From NCBI GenBank assembly GCA_027579435.1, contig JANBPK010000872.1, forward strand, positions 1 to 64,000: a stretch of 64,000 nt of DNA, in the 5' to 3' direction. Positions 22,471 to 34,711 of the stretch are shown here, piece by piece. Both the position numbers and the translations under genes were made by a program. This DNA comes from Candolleomyces eurysporus (lineage: Eukaryota > Basidiomycota > Agaricomycetes > Agaricales > Psathyrellaceae). Numbering within the stretch: the first letter of the stretch is position 1; each line of letters starts with the position of its first letter. Below the pieces are notes generated by a model that saw nothing but the letters and a program-made list of their open reading frames with translations, searched no databases and had not been told where the DNA came from.

Positions 22471-24815
22471 ATGACCTGGACAACNCCCGGTATTGACTTC
22501 CTCGCCCAGAAGCTACTCCTCCCGGCCTCGCTCAACTATGGTGCACTCAGAGTTGCTCTCCATTTCTTGAGATATCCGGTACCAGAATGGGCACTCATAT
22601 CTATCTCTGTGCTCGTCATTCCGCTGCGTGGAGCCGCTACGATTGCGTACAGNCGACGGAAGTATCGCCTGGAAGCTGAAGCTCGTGGAGCNCGNTTGGC
22701 CCCTGTCATCGACTCCAAATCATTCGGGAATACNAAACTNCTNGAATATCTGACNANGGTCTGGAAAACGGGCTATCCTGGTATGATATNATTTGCACCT
22801 GTCCTTCGTCACTTATTGAAAAGCTGCCAGGCGATGGATTCTGGGACTTCATAAAAGAGTTCGGAACCTGCTTCAATGTCAACCCCATGTACACGGATGT
22901 AATCTTCACGTTGGAACCCGAGCACGTAAAGCGTGTCCTGGCTACCGACTTCGACAATTTTGAGAAAGGTGAGCGTTATGTGNGGCCTTCATGGATTTGA
23001 ACTGATTTATCTCAGGTAACCGCCATATCGATGCTTTGCATGGNGTTTTGGGTTCTGGGGTCTTCAGCTCGGACGGAGAATTGTGGAAGTAAGCCGTATC
23101 TTAATAATCTTGTGATTCTCGTGGAAACNAACAACGTCTAGATTCCACCGAACGATGGCTCGCCCATTCTTCTCCAGAGACCGTGTCACGGATTTAGAGC
23201 GCTTTGACAGGCATATTCAAGAGGCCATAGCTCTCATGAAACAAAGAATGGGCACTGGATACGCTATCGACTTCCAGGACTTGATCCAACGAACTACAAT
23301 GGCCCTAGCTACGGAGTTCTTGTTCGGCACAGCTGTCAACAGCCTACAAATCGCAGTCGANGACTTACCNCAGCCGTACAACCACCCTGACTATCAAGCC
23401 TCCGTTGAAGCCTTTTCGAAAAATCCGGCAAANGAATTCTCAGAGGCTTTCCTTAGAGCTCAAACCGTTGCGGCGGAACGCGACCGAGCTGGATGGATCT
23501 GGCCTTTGGCCGAGATTTTTGCAGACAGAGCCAAGAAGGATATGAAGACCGTGAAGAGCTTCGTCGTCCCATTTGTCGAAAAGGCAGTCAGAAACAANGA
23601 GGAACGGATCAAGGCGAACGGAGGAGAGCAAGGCAAAAGGGAGGTTGAAGACGATGAGAGTTTCTTGGACCATCTTGCCAGCCAGACTTCAGGTAACTTC
23701 GCCCGGCCCTTCGGTTATGAAACGTGCTCATTACTCTTATTTTTNCAGACAAGACAATACTGAAAGATCAAGCTTTGAACCTACTTCTCGCAGGTCGCGA
23801 TACTGTCAGTAATCTTTCTTGTTTGGATGGCCTTTGATTCTCACCAAAATCGTTAATCAGATTGCAGCCACTACTACCTTCCTCTTCTACCTCCTCTCCC
23901 AACACCCTGAAGTTTCCAGCCGCCTTAGGGCAGAGGTTCTCGAACATGTGGGCCCGACGAAGAGACCGACATACGAAGATATCAAGGAGTTAAGGTATCT
24001 TCGAGCAGTCATCAACGGTGAGTGAAATATCTCGCATTCNTNCACGCCTGGCCTCTCAATGAGTGACCTTATAGANACCCTGAGAGTGCTGCCTCCAGTG
24101 TAAGTCTGATTGTGTNATTCTNCCATGCATCTNACGTCGTNTCTAAGCTCTNCTCNCGNTATNTAGCCCTTGGGATGTACGGTATGTGCCNCCNATACTC
24201 TCATCCCATTCACTNTTTGATCGTACTACAGGCAGTGCATCAACGGTGCAGTTTTCCCGTCTCCAGATCCCAAGGAAAAGCCAATCTANATCCCNCCTGA
24301 AGCCGCGTAGGTGCCACTTCTTGCTCCTACTAGTCTCGTCTGATTCCAGCCNTNTTGAAAGTGTCGTTTATGGGGCACTGATGATGCAGACNTCCGAGGA
24401 TCTATGGGGTCCGGATGCTGCAGAATTCGATCCGGACAGGTGGATCGATGACCGAAAGCAACGATTTATCGCTAATCCTTTCATCTTCGTTCCATTTAAC
24501 GCTGGGCCTAGGATCTGTCTCGGTCAGCAGGTGCGTACCCTGTTTCCTCGTGGGTACCTGACTACCCTGCTGATGGTCGTATCGTACTGTCAGCTTGCGT
24601 ATAACGAAATGTCCCTCATCGTCACCCGATTCCTGCAAGCCTTTTCGTCGTTCAATTTTGATGAAGCTGCTATTCCTCCTGAAGGTCGAGTACCCAAAGA
24701 ATGGGCTAATGGGAAAGGAAGGAAAGCCAAGGAACGCTTCAGGCCGAAGGTTATTCTTACTATGTCAAGTGAAGGCGGGATGTGGTTCAAAGCTCAGCCA
24801 GCTGAGGATAATTAA
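22471..24815 (+). CDS. Cytochrome P450 (CYP52/CYP63-like), copy 1
   Basis: Haem monooxygenase, probably ER-anchored, by family resemblance a fatty-acid/alkane or xenobiotic hydroxylase (inference). Starts [17 protein letters not shown] with hydrophobic N-terminal segments ([14 protein letters not shown]). I-helix LLLAGRDT joined across an intron to [13 protein letters not shown]-helix ETLRVLPPV after an intron near 24018-24075; haem loop [12 protein letters not shown] near 24503-24535 with the cysteine ligand; C-terminus [18 protein letters not shown]. Split by about ten introns. Many N fall in this gene (22485-24360); most act as ambiguous bases and leave the frame intact. The tandem neighbour at 25209 is its duplicate. 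Confidence 0.9.
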
Positions 24816-25208
24816 TAGTTGACTCTCAGCGGTATTTCGTTCTTTTCTCTCTGGACGATATTATATGTTATTGACGAGCTGAATTCAATATTGATCTCCC
24901 CCCTCGTAATCCTTCCTACAAACCGGGGACCGACACGGTCCGACGGCCTAATTGGTCTCAGCACCTGCCTTCAACGACTATATCCCCCGCACCTGCAGGT
25001 TCTCGGGAAAACGGATGCATCTGCTGCGGGCTGCGCATAGATATAGTATGTTCAGCATGATTTTCGAATGCCGTCACACTTGAGAGGACATGATCATGGC
25101 GTACTATTCGAGCAATGTTTTCGTCCAGGTTCAGCTGCGACCCAAAGCAGGGACGGCGACGTATATAAACGAACTAGGAATCACTCACATTATCTCTTCA
25201 GAGCTACG
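24816..25208 (+). promoter_or_regulatory. Intergenic between the two P450 genes
   Basis: 393 bp with no gene. It holds the 3' end of P450-1 and the promoter of P450-2, including a TATA box listed separately. Confidence 0.6.
25162..25169 (+). promoter_or_regulatory. TATA box of P450-2
   Basis: A perfect TATATAAA 40 bp before the P450-2 start codon at 25209, implying a very short 5' leader. Position and sequence only; no transcript evidence. Confidence 0.6.
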
Positions 25209-27640
25209 ATGGCGTTTACCACCCCAGGCATCGATTTCATCGCGCAGAAAGCTCTATTCCCAGCCTTACTTAACTATGGCGTACTCTTTATCTCACTGTA
25301 CCTTTCAAGGCTCTCCATTCCGCAATGGGGACTGATACTCGCAGCTGTACTCCCCATCCCAGGATGTACATTCGTTGGTATGGCCTACAGGAAGTGGAGA
25401 CATCAACAACAGGCCGAGAAGCTTGGAGCGCGGTTGGCGCCTGTTATCGATTCCAAGAGTATAGGTAACTACAAGTTCTTGATAAAGTTGAACGAGGCTT
25501 GGAAGAGGGGGTATCCTGGTAAGGGTTCTACGCCGTGACTGACTGTATTCTTGTGTTCGCTCATTGGCTGCTCTTGTTTTATTTATTAGGGGATGGCCTT
25601 TGGGAATACACTGAAGAAGTCGGGACGANTTTTTAACTGCAACGTCGTCTTCGAGGACTCGATCTATACGCTCGAACCTGAACATGTCAAGCGTGTGTTG
25701 GCCACTGATTTTGACAATTTCCCCAAAGGCACGTGTGTCGTGCTATTCATGAGAGCTGGTCTAACTTTTCTCATAAGGTGAACGACACATTGAGGCTTTA
25801 TCTGGCTTCTTGGGGTCAGGAGTATTTAGCTCTGATGGTGACATGTGGAGGTGAGGTTCGTTTTTACCGACTGGAAGACCAGTGACCGAGACCGTTTCCA
25901 GGTTCCACCGCACGATGGCCCGTCCGTTCTTCTCGAGGGATCGCGTCACGGATTTGGAGCTATTCGACAAACATATTCAGTCAGCTATCTCTCTGATGAG
26001 GCAGCGGATGAGCGCTGGATACGCTATCGACTTTCAGGTATTCCACGCTCCATCTATACCATTTCTTTCCACTATATCTGAGGCACGCTCTAGGACTTGA
26101 TGCAACGAATCACTGTCGACTCGGCGTCAGAGTTTCTCTTTGGCACCTCCGTCGACAGTCTTCATATCACTGTGGAAAACCTGCCCCAGCCGTACGACCA
26201 CCCTGATTACCACTCCTCCGTCGAAGCCTTCTCCTTGCATCCGTCAAACAGAATATCCGAGGCCTTTTTGAGGGCCCAAATGGTCGCTGCACAGCGGGAT
26301 AAAGCAGGGTGGGTTTGGCCTTTGCTCGAGATCTTTGGAGACCGGGCGAAGAAAGAGATGAGGCTGGTCAATGAGTTCATAGACCCGATTGTTGAGACTG
26401 CGGTCAAGAGGAATGCCGAGAAAGTCAAGTCAAACGTGGGCGAGCAGGCTAAGAAGAAGGATATTCGGGATGATGAAAGCTTCTTGGATCACCTTGCCAG
26501 TCAGACTTCGGGTAGGTGTTCTCTTATCCCTCCTTGCCGATAGAGTTGATAGACTTATGGGCCTTCTACAGACAAGACTATAGTCAGAGACCAGGCTTTA
26601 AATTTGCTTCTTGCGGGACGTGATACCGTCAGTACATTCGTCTAACCTCTCTTCCCCTGAGATCCTAAACAAGGTCGATGATAGATCGCGGCGACGTCAA
26701 CATTCTTGTTCTACTTGCTGTCCCAGCACCCTGAGGTCTCGACGCGTCTTCGACAGGAAGTCATTGACAAGGTTGGTCCCGCCAAGCGGCCAACATACGA
26801 GGATATCAAGGGAATGAAGTACCTTCGGGCAGTGATCAATGGTAAGCTTACTCCTCGTTTTCTTTCGCCTAAAGTTTCTCACCGAGTACACAACCAGAAA
26901 CGCTAAGAGTCTTACCACCAGTGTGAGTATCGTTACGACGTCCCTGTTCTTGACCTTGCTAACCGAGTTCTTTCTAACCAGTCCCTGGGATACTCGGTGC
27001 GTTCTCTGGGACCTCTACTCTGGCTCTAGACTGATTATCTTTGGATTCTCTCTGCAGAGAATGCATTAACGGTACTGTCTGGCCTTCACCCAATACAAAC
27101 GACAAACCGATCTACATCCCGCCAGGCACCCAGTAGGCCGTCTTCGTTCGTAACACTAACGCCCGCCTAATCCCACCCTCCACAGGGTCTTTTATGGAGC
27201 AATCATGCTGCACACCAGCGAGGACTTGTGGGGTCCGGATGCCAAGGAGTTCGACCCTGATAGATGGATCGATGATCGCAAGCAACGTTATATTGACAAT
27301 CCTTTCATGTTCATGCCATTCAATGCTGGGCCTAGGATCTGTCTCGGGCAACAGGTACGCGGCATGTCCTCATCCACACTCTCAAGGCGTTGATGACCAA
27401 AATATATCGTAGCTCGCGTACAACGAACTCTCCCTGATTGTCGTCCGATTCATACAGGCCTTCTCCTCATTCGCCCTCGACGAGGCTGCCCTCCCTCCTG
27501 AGGCGCGAGTGCCGACAGAATGGAGCCATTTCAACGGGCATGGGAGGAAAGGCAAGGAGCGGTTCAGGCCAAAGGTTTTGCTCACTATGTCAAGCGAGGG
27601 TGGAATGTGGCTGAAAGCGAAGTCCATTGAAGATAACTAG
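25209..27640 (+). CDS. Cytochrome P450 (CYP52/CYP63-like), copy 2
   Basis: Tandem paralogue of the gene at 22471 with the same architecture. Starts [18 protein letters not shown], with an N-terminal membrane anchor. I-helix [20 protein letters not shown] spans an intron near 26630-26690; then [20 protein letters not shown]-helix ETLRVLPPV after 26895, [26 protein letters not shown] and haem loop [12 protein letters not shown] at about 27320-27354. The C-terminus is [17 protein letters not shown], stop at 27638-27640. It has about eleven exons. One N (25629) lies inside a conserved exon and acts as an ambiguous base. Catalytic residues are complete, so it looks functional. Substrate unknown; a fatty-acid/alkane or xenobiotic role is inferred from family resemblance. 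Confidence 0.9.
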
Positions 27641-28043
27641 TGTTCCGGTATTTTGTCTCTCTCCTTTCTGTGTTTGTCGGATCGAAAGAAATTTCAGATT
27701 CTGAGACGTGGGTTATGAGTCCTTGAGTCCTTGGGTATGCTTCTTCACGAGAGCCGAGGCGCCTTCCTCTCGTAATGGGGTTAGAGCGAGGATTCCCGAT
27801 CGTCAGATTATCCCTATTCTCATCGAAGAGAGGATGAAATGATTCCTGGATGCATAACAACGTCGAAGCAACTTTACACGTAAAATCACTGGAACTCGTG
27901 AATCAGTCGCCCGCGGCGCCCCACTACGGCTCCCCTCCCTTCTCGAACAGCCATCTGCTATATAAGTGATTGCACCTGGCCAGCATGCTGCAGTTGACCA
28001 CTTTCCTTGCTCGCGATTCCTCTCCTGGCGCAATACTTCGATC
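27641..28043 (+). promoter_or_regulatory. Intergenic before the MYND/DUF4470 gene, with TATA box
   Basis: No gene in 403 bp. A TATA box (TATATAAG, 27959-27966) lies 78 bp before the first in-frame ATG of the next gene, and the stretch behind it has no other ATG in that frame, which supports that start. Confidence 0.5.
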
Positions 28044-30416
28044 ATGATCAGCAACATGTCTAGTGACCACCAGGGCTACCGGAATGTTTTGGCACTCGTC
28101 ATAAAGCGACCTCGATTGTCCATAATGCGCAAACGGAGGTCCTCTATCGCTAGTTCCATGGATCTGACTTTGCAATCCTACATGTCTTATGGGCTAGGCT
28201 CCGGGCTGAGCGGTGGTACGGTTGGCGACTTGACATGTTTTAACGACCGTGTCCCAGGGGTTGAGAAGGGGCGTTGNCCCGAATTCTGCCCTGTTAACAT
28301 GTTCTCAAGTAAGTATCTCGTACCCAACCGATCGTCCTTGTCTCTGACGCCCCAATTGAAAGTGCTCTCTAGTGAAGGTACCGTGAAATCACATAAAATG
28401 ACGAACGTCATCTCATACGCGCTCTAGTATTGCTCAGAATATTGTCAACGACAGCATTGGCAGAAGCATCGCATCGAGTGCGAAAGCTCGTTGAACAAAT
28501 CGGATTGGCAGCCACACTGGGTCATCGAGGGTCGAACACCCTTTTTTTACTGCACCACGTCTCAATCTCGCGCCAACTTCAAGAATATTTCAACTCGACT
28601 ATGGGGTACATTTCCAGCCTACGACGTCTTGCAGTTATCTTATAACGAGGGGTTGGCACCCGCCATGTACCAGAACATCAAGCTCTGCTTCACAGGTAAG
28701 GCACCTTCGTCCGATGGCCACCGCAATTCCCTGATACTTACAGGGACTCGTTGACAGCGGCCAGCGATATCAGAAACCTTGTTCAAACGGTGAATGCCCT
28801 TCCCAAGAGCTATCAAGGGAAATGTGACATCCTCATCAACGAGTCCGATACCATTGCTTCCAATCGCAATCTCGTCATCCTTTACATCCTGATGACCGGT
28901 GGGCCGTCGATAGAAGAGGTGGCTGAACTGGTCCTCCACCTCATGTACTCTTCCCGATTACCAGCCAATGGCGCTGCATACCTTCGTCGCTGCGTCCACA
29001 TGATTTACGGGGATTCTTCGAGAAGCAGCGATATGACCTTTCAACGGACCTTCTCAACCAGAGGAAGAGGAAAACTCTATTCGGCACAGCCAGCGATAGC
29101 AATTAAACGACCCGTTGAGATGTTTCTCTCTCGATACGAGCTTCCCCGAGCTATGCGGAGGATGAAGGACGTCCTCTTCGACGTTCTTCGGGTCGATGAG
29201 AGGCATAAACTCCTCGCTGGATTGGACCCACCTCACCGTCTTGCGCAGAGCCACTTTTGGAAAACGGGGGTGTTAGCGCCATTCACCCTTGACCTTAGCC
29301 CATTCGTCGATCCGAATCGGTGGGTAACATTACTCGATACAGGTCATATCGCAGTTTCACGAGTCACTGACTGTGATCAGTCTAGTTTTCACGCCACTGG
29401 GCAGCTGGCTAGGGAGACCCGAGGACCTTTCTCCTTTGCACGGCTGGGACGTCGCGAAGGTGCAAGCCACAGGTGCCAAACATGGCTTGGATCCGACTGG
29501 CGACATCTTCGGATGTCTATTCTTCCACATTAAACAAGAACTCAAAGAGTTCATTAACCGAATAAAGGACCTGGACATCAATATCCACCATACACAATAC
29601 GACCCTCGATTGCTCTCAAAGGGGGTGTCCATCGGGATTCTTCCATCCTTCTCGGACGCCTCATTCGATCGAATCGACATCGGGGATATGGGAGATAAGC
29701 TCGGAATCTCCGAGTGTCTCGCTGATTGGGGACCTTTGCTGAAAAAGAGCAATCTCCATTCATGCATCATTGCGCATTCGGCAGGGTGGGTTGAAAGTCA
29801 ACCTACGCTGTCAAGAATTCCTCTTTCGAGTCCCGAGAAAGTTCTCGATTTTCTGAAATGGAGATGTCGGAACATACCTTCCCTCGTAAGTCCTACCAAG
29901 TACCGTTATATGCGTTCCTTCGATTCATCTAGAGATTATGAAATTGACTGGTGTTCATTGACAGGAGCACCGGTTGAAGAAGTTGCTGCAACAGGGGTCG
30001 TATTCACCTGCGATCTTGAGACTTGTCGAGTCGCTTGACGCTTTCATTGACTATGGTCCGAACTTCCAAGAATACCTCAACTCGCAGGACGTCGGCGCTA
30101 CCTGCGAGAGACTTGGGCTATATCAAAGGAAGCGACATACCATCCACCCTAAGGTTCAGTAGAGGTTCATCTTGTCTCAGTACGCAAACCCGGGTTCGCT
30201 GACCCGATGATCTCACAGAGATTCGGAATACATCTCGATGCTCCAGTATCTCAGACCTTGCCGGACATCTCCAAAGACGAGTACTACAATCTCTGTAAGT
30301 CTCCGACGGTGTTCTTCCTCAGTAAGATAACCGGATTGCTCAACTTCTTTTTCCTAGTTACGATTGGTGGCGCTGACCTCCTCACCCGATTTATGGAGTT
30401 TGGAAGGCAAGTGTAA
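28044..30416 (+). CDS. MYND zinc finger / DUF4470 protein
   Basis: Fungal protein of unknown function; MYND fingers bind proline-rich partner proteins. Exon 1 ends ..RCPNSALLTCSQ at a CAA|GTAAGT donor near 28311. The next exon opens with YCSEYCQRQHWQKHRIEC, the second half of a MYND finger. The first half and this junction come into frame only if the N at 28277 is ignored. DUF4470 follows: WVIEGRTP, WGTFPAYDVLQLSYNEG, then after an intron AASDIRNLVQTVNALP and SNRNLVILYIL. The C-terminal part (FTPLGSWLG.., LADWGPLLKKSNLHSCIIAH, IGGADLLTRFMEF) resembles the rest of the agaricomycete MYND/DUF4470 proteins. Introns near 28312, 28695, 29322, 29885, 30153 and 30296. The start is the least certain part; 28056 is an alternative. 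Confidence 0.75.
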
Positions 30417-30749
30417 CGCTTCCCTAGCTACCACGGGGACGGAATGGGGAAGAAGCAAGCGAGACTTCGACTCATATCTGCAACTCCCTTTCCTTTGGTT
30501 CGAGGTTGTACACCGGGACTGTATTGCACTAGCGATTGAACTGGGAATATATATTCATGTTCGTGATAGAGTGATAGCCTTTGAGGGTCACTAGACGCCG
30601 GTCATCTAGTACTCTCCATATTTATGATAATCGTGATGCCAAGTCGTTAAAATCTTGAATAAACTTAATATACGTAGAGTTGGTCGTTGGAGGGTGGGAC
30701 AATGAGAAGGATGATGATGGCCGAGAGCGATCCATGATAGGGAGTGAAT
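30417..30749. other. Convergent intergenic region
   Basis: 333 bp between the convergent 3' ends of the MYND/DUF4470 gene and the MFS gene. No gene is seen. Confidence 0.5.
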
Positions 30750-33325
30750 CTATTTAGATGTCACTTTCTTCGAAAACTTGCTCCTCTTCCTGATCTCGGG
30801 GCCATAGAAGAATAGAACCTAGAGGTAGGAGAAAAGTGAGCTTGCTGTGAGGAGAAGTAAACATGCCAGAGGAACGAGATACATACGAATGGGATGGGCG
30901 CAAGCAGAATCGCGATGCAAGCGAAAAGGAAGTTCGCCCATTTATACGTAAGGGCTTCGTACATCTGGTGCGTGAATAAGGGGAATACAGTTCCACCAAG
31001 GTTGCCTGCAGTGTCCAGTTAGATTTAAGATAACATCCGGTTCGCTGAAAAACAGACGTACGAGCAAGGCTCTGTCCTGCCAACGCAGAGGACGCAAAGG
31101 GGCCATAACTAGCGGTACACCAGAAGCAATGAACATCCAATACGGTAAATTGTTTGAATGACTCACCAATCTGCGAGGTACGAAAAGACAGAGAGATAAA
31201 TGATGTAGGTCGACCAAGTAAAGATCTGTGGAGTTTGCCGATTCAATCGAACATTTCCCTCAAGCTTCGTCAAGAGAAAGACCACCGACCGTGATTCCAA
31301 TTGCCAATGCGATCCAGTGAACCCATGGGAAACAAGACCAGGCATAAATGAGCATGCCCACAGGGAATAGCACCCCGGCAACACAAGCCAAATACAACCG
31401 AGCCTCGACGCCTCGTCTAGGAAAGTGGAGTCTAATTTATCTCGGGGTTAGGATATCGATGGAGTGAGGTGCATGATGGTCCCCACTTGTAGAGTTGTTC
31501 TTGGTATAGGTTTGCAAAGAAGCCCAAGAAGCACCCGATGCTACGATTGAAGTGAGTGAATGATGAGGCCACGTAGATTGGGGATTTGGGTACTGACACT
31601 ACTGTCAAGAAGACGGTGCCAACTTGGCCGATGTTGAACCCATGCAGATCTTGGAATACCGAAGCGATCGATCTAAGAAGATGAAGGCCATTAAATGTCG
31701 ATCCCAAATTAGTTGAATATGTTAATGCGTACTCGACCATCACAAAGAGCACGCCCCAAGCAAAGCCGATCCATAACTAGATAATCAGTCGCTTCGGTAC
31801 GCCGCTCGACTTTCAGGGATAGCTGGAGGGACTGACACTGAAGCTTCCGACGATAGGTTCGGTAAAGAGGAGGTCTATTCGAGAAGTTAGCCATTAAAAT
31901 CCGCGACGAACTGACAAAGAGGGATGAACGCACAGAATGGTCGCGTGCAGGAAACCCAGATCAAACTGAGCAGACTTCCTCGCTCATCTTCAACTCTTGC
32001 TCGATACCTCTTATCACCCGTCTTCTTCCTCAGATCCCTAGCCATCTTCGTGAGGATAATGGATGACCTAGTCTCGCCCATGAACGGAAGAAGCAAGATG
32101 AAAACTCCGCAGATGCTGGTAAAGAACGAATAAGGAGGGTAAGCGATCAAAAAGGGGATAGATAGACGAAGACATAGTACATACATCATCTGCACCCATT
32201 GAATCCATTTCCACTCGAGGTTAGGATTGTGTTCGATCCAGCCTGCGAAAACGGGGCCTAGCCCATTGGCTCCCACCGCGACCAGTGTGAAGAAAGACAT
32301 CGGAAGCCCTCGGCTTTATGATGAGATGAAACAGTCATTAAACCACTCAGTTCCATCAAAAGACTTCCAAATCTACTTACTCTTCAGGTCCCCAAATATC
32401 CGCCACAGTACCACCTACCATCGTTGCACCGGTCGAGCCAAACGCTCCTTGCAGGAACCTAGCAATTTGCACTGTATGTATGTTGTTCGCTCTGAGAAGA
32501 TAAGTGCGCAGTATAGATTGTTAGCATCGCCGCAGACCATCATCGGGGTGNAAACGACAAAATTGACCCACTCACTCTGCTACCATCACGTACATCAACA
32601 AAAAACCGAGCATGCTGACGATGTACAACGGTCTGCGGCCAAATTCCTCGCTGAAGGACGCTGTGATCATTGGGATAACGCCGAATCCTAGAGTGAAGAG
32701 GCTCAGTCCGATGGTTGCTTGGAAGACTGTTGCATTTAGGTCTCGGGTCATGGACGAGAATCCCATGTTGTAGGAAGATACGGTCGTGGCTGTAAAAAAA
32801 GAACTATTGTCAGAGAGAGCGAGGATGAGGATAGTTGAGTCGGACAGACAGGAAAGCATGGTAGAGGTGCAGGCGATCCAGGTGATCACCCATTTTTTCC
32901 GACGAGAATAATTTACTGGGTTACGAGGATCGTTTTCTTTGAACTCGACCTGACAATATGTGGGTCAACGGATGCTGGACGCCATGTTTTGACTTTGACT
33001 CACATATAATGGCTCTTCCTGAGGACTCTTCGACGATTGCTTCTCACTATCTTCCGTTCGGGATGTCTGGCGATAAATGATATTGCTCAGCTGTCGTGAA
33101 ANGACCCTCGTCCAGTTCCTCCTCCGATGGTCTAACAGATAGGTCCAGTCGCGGGTCGATGTTAGACTCGTCAACATCGGGTAATCTCTTCACTACAAGG
33201 TCAACTTCATCAACGTCGGGTAATCTCTTGACTTCGACGTCAAGTTCAACGTCGGAATCAGCAGGAAGTCTAGCTGTCCAAAACGTTTGCACAGACGATG
33301 CAGGAGTGATCAGTGAGGGCGGCAT
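30750..33325 (-). CDS. MFS transporter, DHA1-like
   Basis: Proton-driven plasma-membrane exporter; family members include fluconazole and polyamine exporters, but this substrate is unknown. Starts MPPSLITPASSVQTFW with a ~100-residue soluble acidic tail, then VEFKENDPRNPVNYSRRKKW just before the first membrane helix, as is usual for fungal DHA1 proteins. MFS motif A is EEFGRRPLYIVSM (near 32620). A central loop has GETRSSIILTKMARDLRKKT. The last exon is VLFFYGPEIRKRSKF...KVTSK, stop at 30750-30752. About a dozen short introns. In the N-terminal exon the N at 33102 must be ignored, otherwise the frame ends at PNGR-stop. The tail contains a 13-residue tandem repeat (KRLPDVDEV). Confidence 0.85.
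33171..33261 (-). repeat. 39-bp tandem repeat in the MFS N-terminal tail
   Basis: On the plus strand TCAACATCGGGTAATCTCTT at 33171 recurs as TCAACGTCGGGTAATCTCTT at 33210 (period 39 bp, in frame), with a shorter third echo (TCAACGTCGGAATC) near 33247. It encodes two copies of KRLPDVDEV plus a partial one. The acidic residues and whole-codon period suggest it is tolerated as part of a disordered tail. Confidence 0.75.
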
Positions 33326-33825
33326 GAAGGAAGGAGAAACGGAGTGGACGGTGGGCTTTGAAGGCTCTGGACTTCATATCTGATGAAGGTATGTATAGCC
33401 TGGTCCCGCGTATTTTTGACCGAGTAATGGGTGTGACAGAACCTAGCCAAGGAATGCATGACATTGACATAGAAACCCACCGTCTCCGGTGGGTGTTTCA
33501 GAGCGCGTCGAGATCCATTACCGCATCTCATTGACATTTAGTAACNAAAAACCGAGCAATCATTACCTAGTGAGTTATTACGAGTTCAGCGCCGCATTGT
33601 AAGGAGAAATATGAAACGAATACCATTCTTGTAAGCCACAGAGAGCTAAGACTATCCTTCGAACGAGGGTCGTGGTGGTAGCAGACAAACTTAGAGGAGT
33701 CGGCCGTCGGGCTTGGTTCGCGGCAGCCGCCAGTCCGTGAGAACTAATTGATTCGGCCGACGGGACCGGCATTGGTGTCCAATTCTGTCAAAGCGACAAT
33801 CCACTGCAACGACCGAACGGCGAAC
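33326..33825. promoter_or_regulatory. Divergent intergenic region, MFS / zinc-finger-like gene
   Basis: 500 bp between divergently transcribed genes. One N (33546). Short open frames here show no recognisable protein. No TATA box was identified on either strand. Confidence 0.45.
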
Positions 33826-34711
33826 ATGCCTCGCAGTACGACAAAATTCGACGGAGTCCCCATTTCACCGCCTGTTTTCATTACTGCCTCAAATAACCGT
33901 GGTGTCAAGAAACTGTACCCTGTTTTCAAGGACAAAAAGACAGATGTCCACCTTCTGCAATGCGAGGAATGCGGTCGATTCATTTCACTACCCGGTAATC
34001 GTTCGCTCGTAAGGATGGAAAAGCACATACGTTCGCAGGAATGCTCGAGAGCGAAGGATAAGCAGGAACGGTGGAGAGTTGAGGAACAGGTTCGAGCGGA
34101 GGCTAGCGCTGCGCTGGCAGCGTCCGGTTTGCAGCATAAAGCTCTGCCAACAAAGGCGCTATCGAGGGCGGTGAAGAGTGTCCCTATTGTACAAGCTCGT
34201 ATGTTCGACTTCTTATCATTTTTTCCAATACTTTGACCTGATGGCTTTGATAGAAAGCCTAGTATCCTCGTCGGGTCCTATATCATTCTCTATCCCCCTC
34301 AACTCACCCTCTTCGAGCTCCCATTTTGAGAATGTGATTCAATTTGACCCCAGCCCGCCACCACCACCTGTTCCAAGTATAGACCCACTTCCGAACGAAG
34401 GGGATAGATCGAGGAGTTTCATGGATTCTCGTAATGTTGGCGCAAGCGCCTACCCAACATCATCGGAAGCACCCCATTCTCCGAGTCCGAGTAGATTCCC
34501 TTCGCATTCGGTCCAACGGCCGCATCTTCCGCAATCCTCGTCCCAGGATCCCAAGGCTGCCTCTGAGGTCAATTCTGATTCCGAGGACGGTATGGGCGAC
34601 CGGAGCCGGCGCCGTCGTTCGACGATGGAAGAGAGTGATCCCGGCCCTGAATTCTCGGACAGCGAAGTCGAGGACGTTCGGAGAAGGCATGTGTTCTATA
34701 TTGCACATTAA
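33826..34711 (+). CDS. Unknown protein with a BED-like CxxC...H...C finger
   Basis: Not recognised as a named family. Exon 1 (33826-34198) starts MPRSTTKFDGVPISPPVF and contains CEECGRFISLP...MEKHIRSQEC, a C-x2-C-x17-H-x5-C arrangement that could bind zinc like a BED or C2HC finger, followed by a basic, alanine-rich stretch. Intron 34199-34253 (GTATGT...GATAG) is in phase. Exon 2 is Ser/Pro-rich and disordered (DPSPPPPPVPSIDPLP), with an acidic end (SDSEDGMGDRS, EFSDSEVEDVRR). The stop at 34709-34711 could be bypassed by a further intron. A chromatin or DNA-binding role is conceivable from the finger and acidic tail, but this is inference. Confidence 0.6.
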
